64,000 nucleotides of DNA from Blastomussa wellsi (Eukaryota > Cnidaria > Anthozoa > Scleractinia > Plerogyridae): the NCBI GenBank assembly GCA_947652115.1, contig OX393568.1, positions 10,540,786 to 10,604,785 of the forward strand, given 5' to 3'. The notes beneath the pieces were generated by a model. It was not told the DNA's origin and did no database searches. It saw nothing but the letters and a program-made list of their open reading frames with translations. Numbering within the stretch: the first letter of the stretch is position 1; each line of letters opens with the position of its first letter. Below, in pieces: positions 61,941 to 64,000 of this stretch. A program made the position numbers and the translations under genes.

Positions 61941-62804
61941 AAAAGCCGGGAGACCCGCGAAAAAATCTTTGACGCTCTTGCGAAGAACACAAAAAAAGTT
62001 TCGGAGCTGGCTGCAAACAAGATATGGAAAGTTCTTGGTTTTCGCAATGTCGGGTTGTCTTGCAGGAACCAAATTCTGTGTTTCTGTTTGGGCGACATTA
62101 GGTCTGTGAAAAATCCTCCACGAATGCGCGGCCTTCTTCCGCAAGGAGGAAGACAATTTTGGTCGGAAACTTTTCTGGCCCTTAGCTTTCGACGGTGTTG
62201 ACAAGCTTGGAGGGTTGGTGTTGCAAATCGAATCCCCGAAAACCTTCCAGTCCAACGAGGGCAAAAAAATTGTGTGGAACCCAATACAAGTTCTCGAAGC
62301 CCCAGACCCTGGTCGACTCCCAATCTTGTGGGTTCTTGGGGCGAAATGCGAAGAATACGACAAACTTTGCGCAGATCTCGCCAAAACCAATTTTTCCAAA
62401 GTTTCTGCGCCAGCAAACAAAAACACGAAAAAAAAACAACAGACTTGCTGGCGGGAGAGTACATAGCCAAACATTTCGCAGTGACAACCTTCCGAAACTC
62501 TCCGCGGACCATTCTCTTCCTGCTCTCGCTCGGCAAAGACGGGGAACTGAAAACAGACGAAGAAACCCCAACGCACGGGTACTTCCTGGAAAGAGAGATC
62601 GAGGCAATGGGAGGCCTCTATGCACTAGAAAGAAGAAAAACCCCATTGCATTGCCGACTTGGGAAGGAGAAAACGACACCGAGCAAGAAAAAAAGCCACC
62701 GTGTTGCCCTGGCGTAGACCGGTTAAATCGCAGCAACCAATCTACCTTTGGTGCAGAAAACAAGACTCCCCCGGCAAGCAACAACAAAAAGCTCTCCCAG
62801 TCCC
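61834..62804 (+). other. Spacer between the inverted copies, with coding remnants
   Basis: Continues the forward gene in places: a coil ending in REKIFDALAKNTKKVSELA-like sequence near 61950-62010, and a 62215-62717 region with NTSSRSPRPWSTPN, DLLAGEYIAKHFAVTTF and LFLLSLGKDGELKTDEE in shifting frames. This part has no match in the inverted copy. It may be the C-terminal third of the same family or a neighbouring gene. Confidence 0.35.
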
Positions 62805-64000
62805 CAGTGGGCTCGTTTCCACTCCTCGGCTGTGCGGGCGTACCGAAGCTCCTCGAGAACTTTCTTTCTGTTTCTTGTCGAAAGCGCAGATATTTGCCGC
62901 TGTTGGGCGATTTCTGGCACTTCTTGGAGCTCATATTTCAAAGAATCGTTGCTGATGGCGTGGCATTTTTTGGTCCGCCATTCCCACAGGATCTTGTCTG
63001 TTGGCGGCAGAAGTGTTGGCAGGTTGCCTCCGTTTGGGTGGAACTGCGTCGGTTTTTTGCTCGCTGCGAGGATGGTGCGGGTGTTTGCATCGTTCTGGTA
63101 GCAGCGGAGCGGTCCGAGCTCCACCCCTTCGTCGTCAGCGGCCAGAATGTCGCCCCGGAAAATCGGGCAAGACCGGAAGCCGAAGTCCCCTGCTGCCCAC
63201 TGCACTGCTTTTTCCCACTTGGTTGGGTCCTCGACATTCGCTGGGGTGGGGCGCACGTGGACTCCAAAGATCCGGCCTGTTGTTGTGTGGCCGCCCCACG
63301 TGACGAAGATGTGGCCTTGTGGTCTGTCCACGAGAACAAGGCACCTGTCGAGGGTGGCGGCGAGGTTTTTCCACTGCTTGCTTGGCGGCTGGACCACAAA
63401 GAGCTTGTTCGTCGCCGTCGACAGAAACCTGCGCCAGCAAACAAACCTGCGCCAAGAAATAGCCGGCGATCTCTTCCCCGGGGTGTAGACCAAACCAGCT
63501 TCTTTTTGCCCTGTGCCAGGTGTTTTTCTCGATTCTCTCGATGGTGGCGCGGATTGCGCTGTTTTCCGCTTTCCCTTGCCACACTGTGTGGACGATGTTT
63601 GTTGTGTAGCGTTTCCCCAGGACATTTTCCAAAGCTATTGCGATGTTTACCACGACAGTTTTTGCCACGCCTTGTGGGCCCTCGGTGCAGGAGATTTTTC
63701 CTCTCTTGTAGACGCACTCCTCTCTGGAAAGATAGCCAAATACGAAGATGTCGTCGACAAAGACGGAAGACCAGCCAATGGCCGAAGGTTCGTGCGACCT
63801 TGGTTCCCTGCAAGATAGTCGACCTTGGCGATGTCGGCCAAAAGATTGCTTTCGTATGCATTTTCCAGAAGAAGATGGGCCGCAACAGATTTCTCGCAGC
63901 GCAGGCCCATACTATCGAAGGTTTGTCTTTTCGCGTTGTTTGCCGCTGCAACTTCCTTTTTTTCTACTTCGTCGTTTGCAGCGGGTGTTGCGAGGGGTGT
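62805..64000 (-). pseudogene. Unrecognised protein family, inverted copy with internal deletion, cut by window edge
   Basis: Reverse complement of 60122-61833 at ~95 percent identity. Relative to the forward copy it lacks about 540 bp: sequence passes from the GEEIAGYF motif to VSVDGDEQA across a short GCGCAGGTTT repeat, which looks like a microhomology deletion. The end is better kept here (TILAASKKPTQ, WEWRTKKCHAI, RKVLEELRYARTAEEWKRAHW; Trp where the forward copy has TAG). The left end continues past base 64000. All three minus-strand frames stay open over long spans, so frame choice rests on comparison. Confidence 0.5.

Noticed and set aside
1..64000. rRNA, tRNA or riboswitch genes
   Set aside because: No cloverleaf-like or rRNA core sequence was noticed; the tRNA-complementary primer sites belong to the LTR elements.

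Overview
This looks like a nuclear scaffold from an invertebrate animal, most likely a cnidarian. The reasons are the density of metazoan transposons (Gypsy, Mutator-like, LINE, fold-back MITEs), one apparent spliceosomal intron, and Polinton/adintovirus-like protein families that I associate with coral, anemone and Hydra genomes. No database search was possible, so the host call is inference. There is a 200-base N gap at 36776-36975. I saw no rRNA, tRNA or CRISPR array.

The left 37 kb is a pile-up of five decayed virus-like (Polinton-type) fragments, called V1-V5 here. V1 (1-~5400) runs from a conserved 184-aa-type gene through small membrane proteins and an integrase to half a DNA polymerase B and a terminal repeat. 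V2 (~5400-9375) holds a packaging-type ATPase, split by a 1.9-kb insertion with a 29-bp target duplication, plus three low-complexity genes. V3 (~9375-19240) carries the small-gene block, ATPase, double-jelly-roll-type major capsid gene, a coiled-coil gene, a ~535-codon gene, a minor-capsid-like gene and a terminal repeat. V4 (~19240-27000) is a different lineage: a minor-capsid-like gene, a proline-rich protein, an ATPase, a phage-fibre-like repeat protein interrupted by a retroelement, a zinc-binding transcription-factor-like remnant and a zinc-motif protein. V5 (27611 to the gap) has a palindromic end, polB, integrase, the small-gene block, ATPase and an intact 415-aa capsid gene. V1, V3 and V5 share gene order, so they are three copies of one family. 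Most genes carry frameshifts or stops, but a few frames remain open.

The right 27 kb is ordinary repeat-rich host DNA. A Mutator-like element (37620-49187) has ~80-bp inverted ends and a gene joining a Ulp1-type protease, C2H2 fingers, DDE transposase, SWIM and PHD fingers. It is invaded by a young, intact Gypsy element (42661-47203) with 165-bp LTRs and a GTTAT duplication. Then come a possible host first exon (49258-49410, weakly PGM2-like), a LINE tail, a SAP/SWIM/YqaJ-nuclease gene of the ISL2EU type, a second decayed Gypsy element (54149-58246), and fold-back MITEs. The last 5 kb holds an unrecognised protein family present as two inverted copies (60122-61833 and 62805-64000).

The V-type genes are the parts of a protein-primed, capsid-forming mobile virus: PolB replicates, the integrase inserts, the ATPase packages, and the capsid genes build the shell. 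As they stand here, almost none could do so intact.
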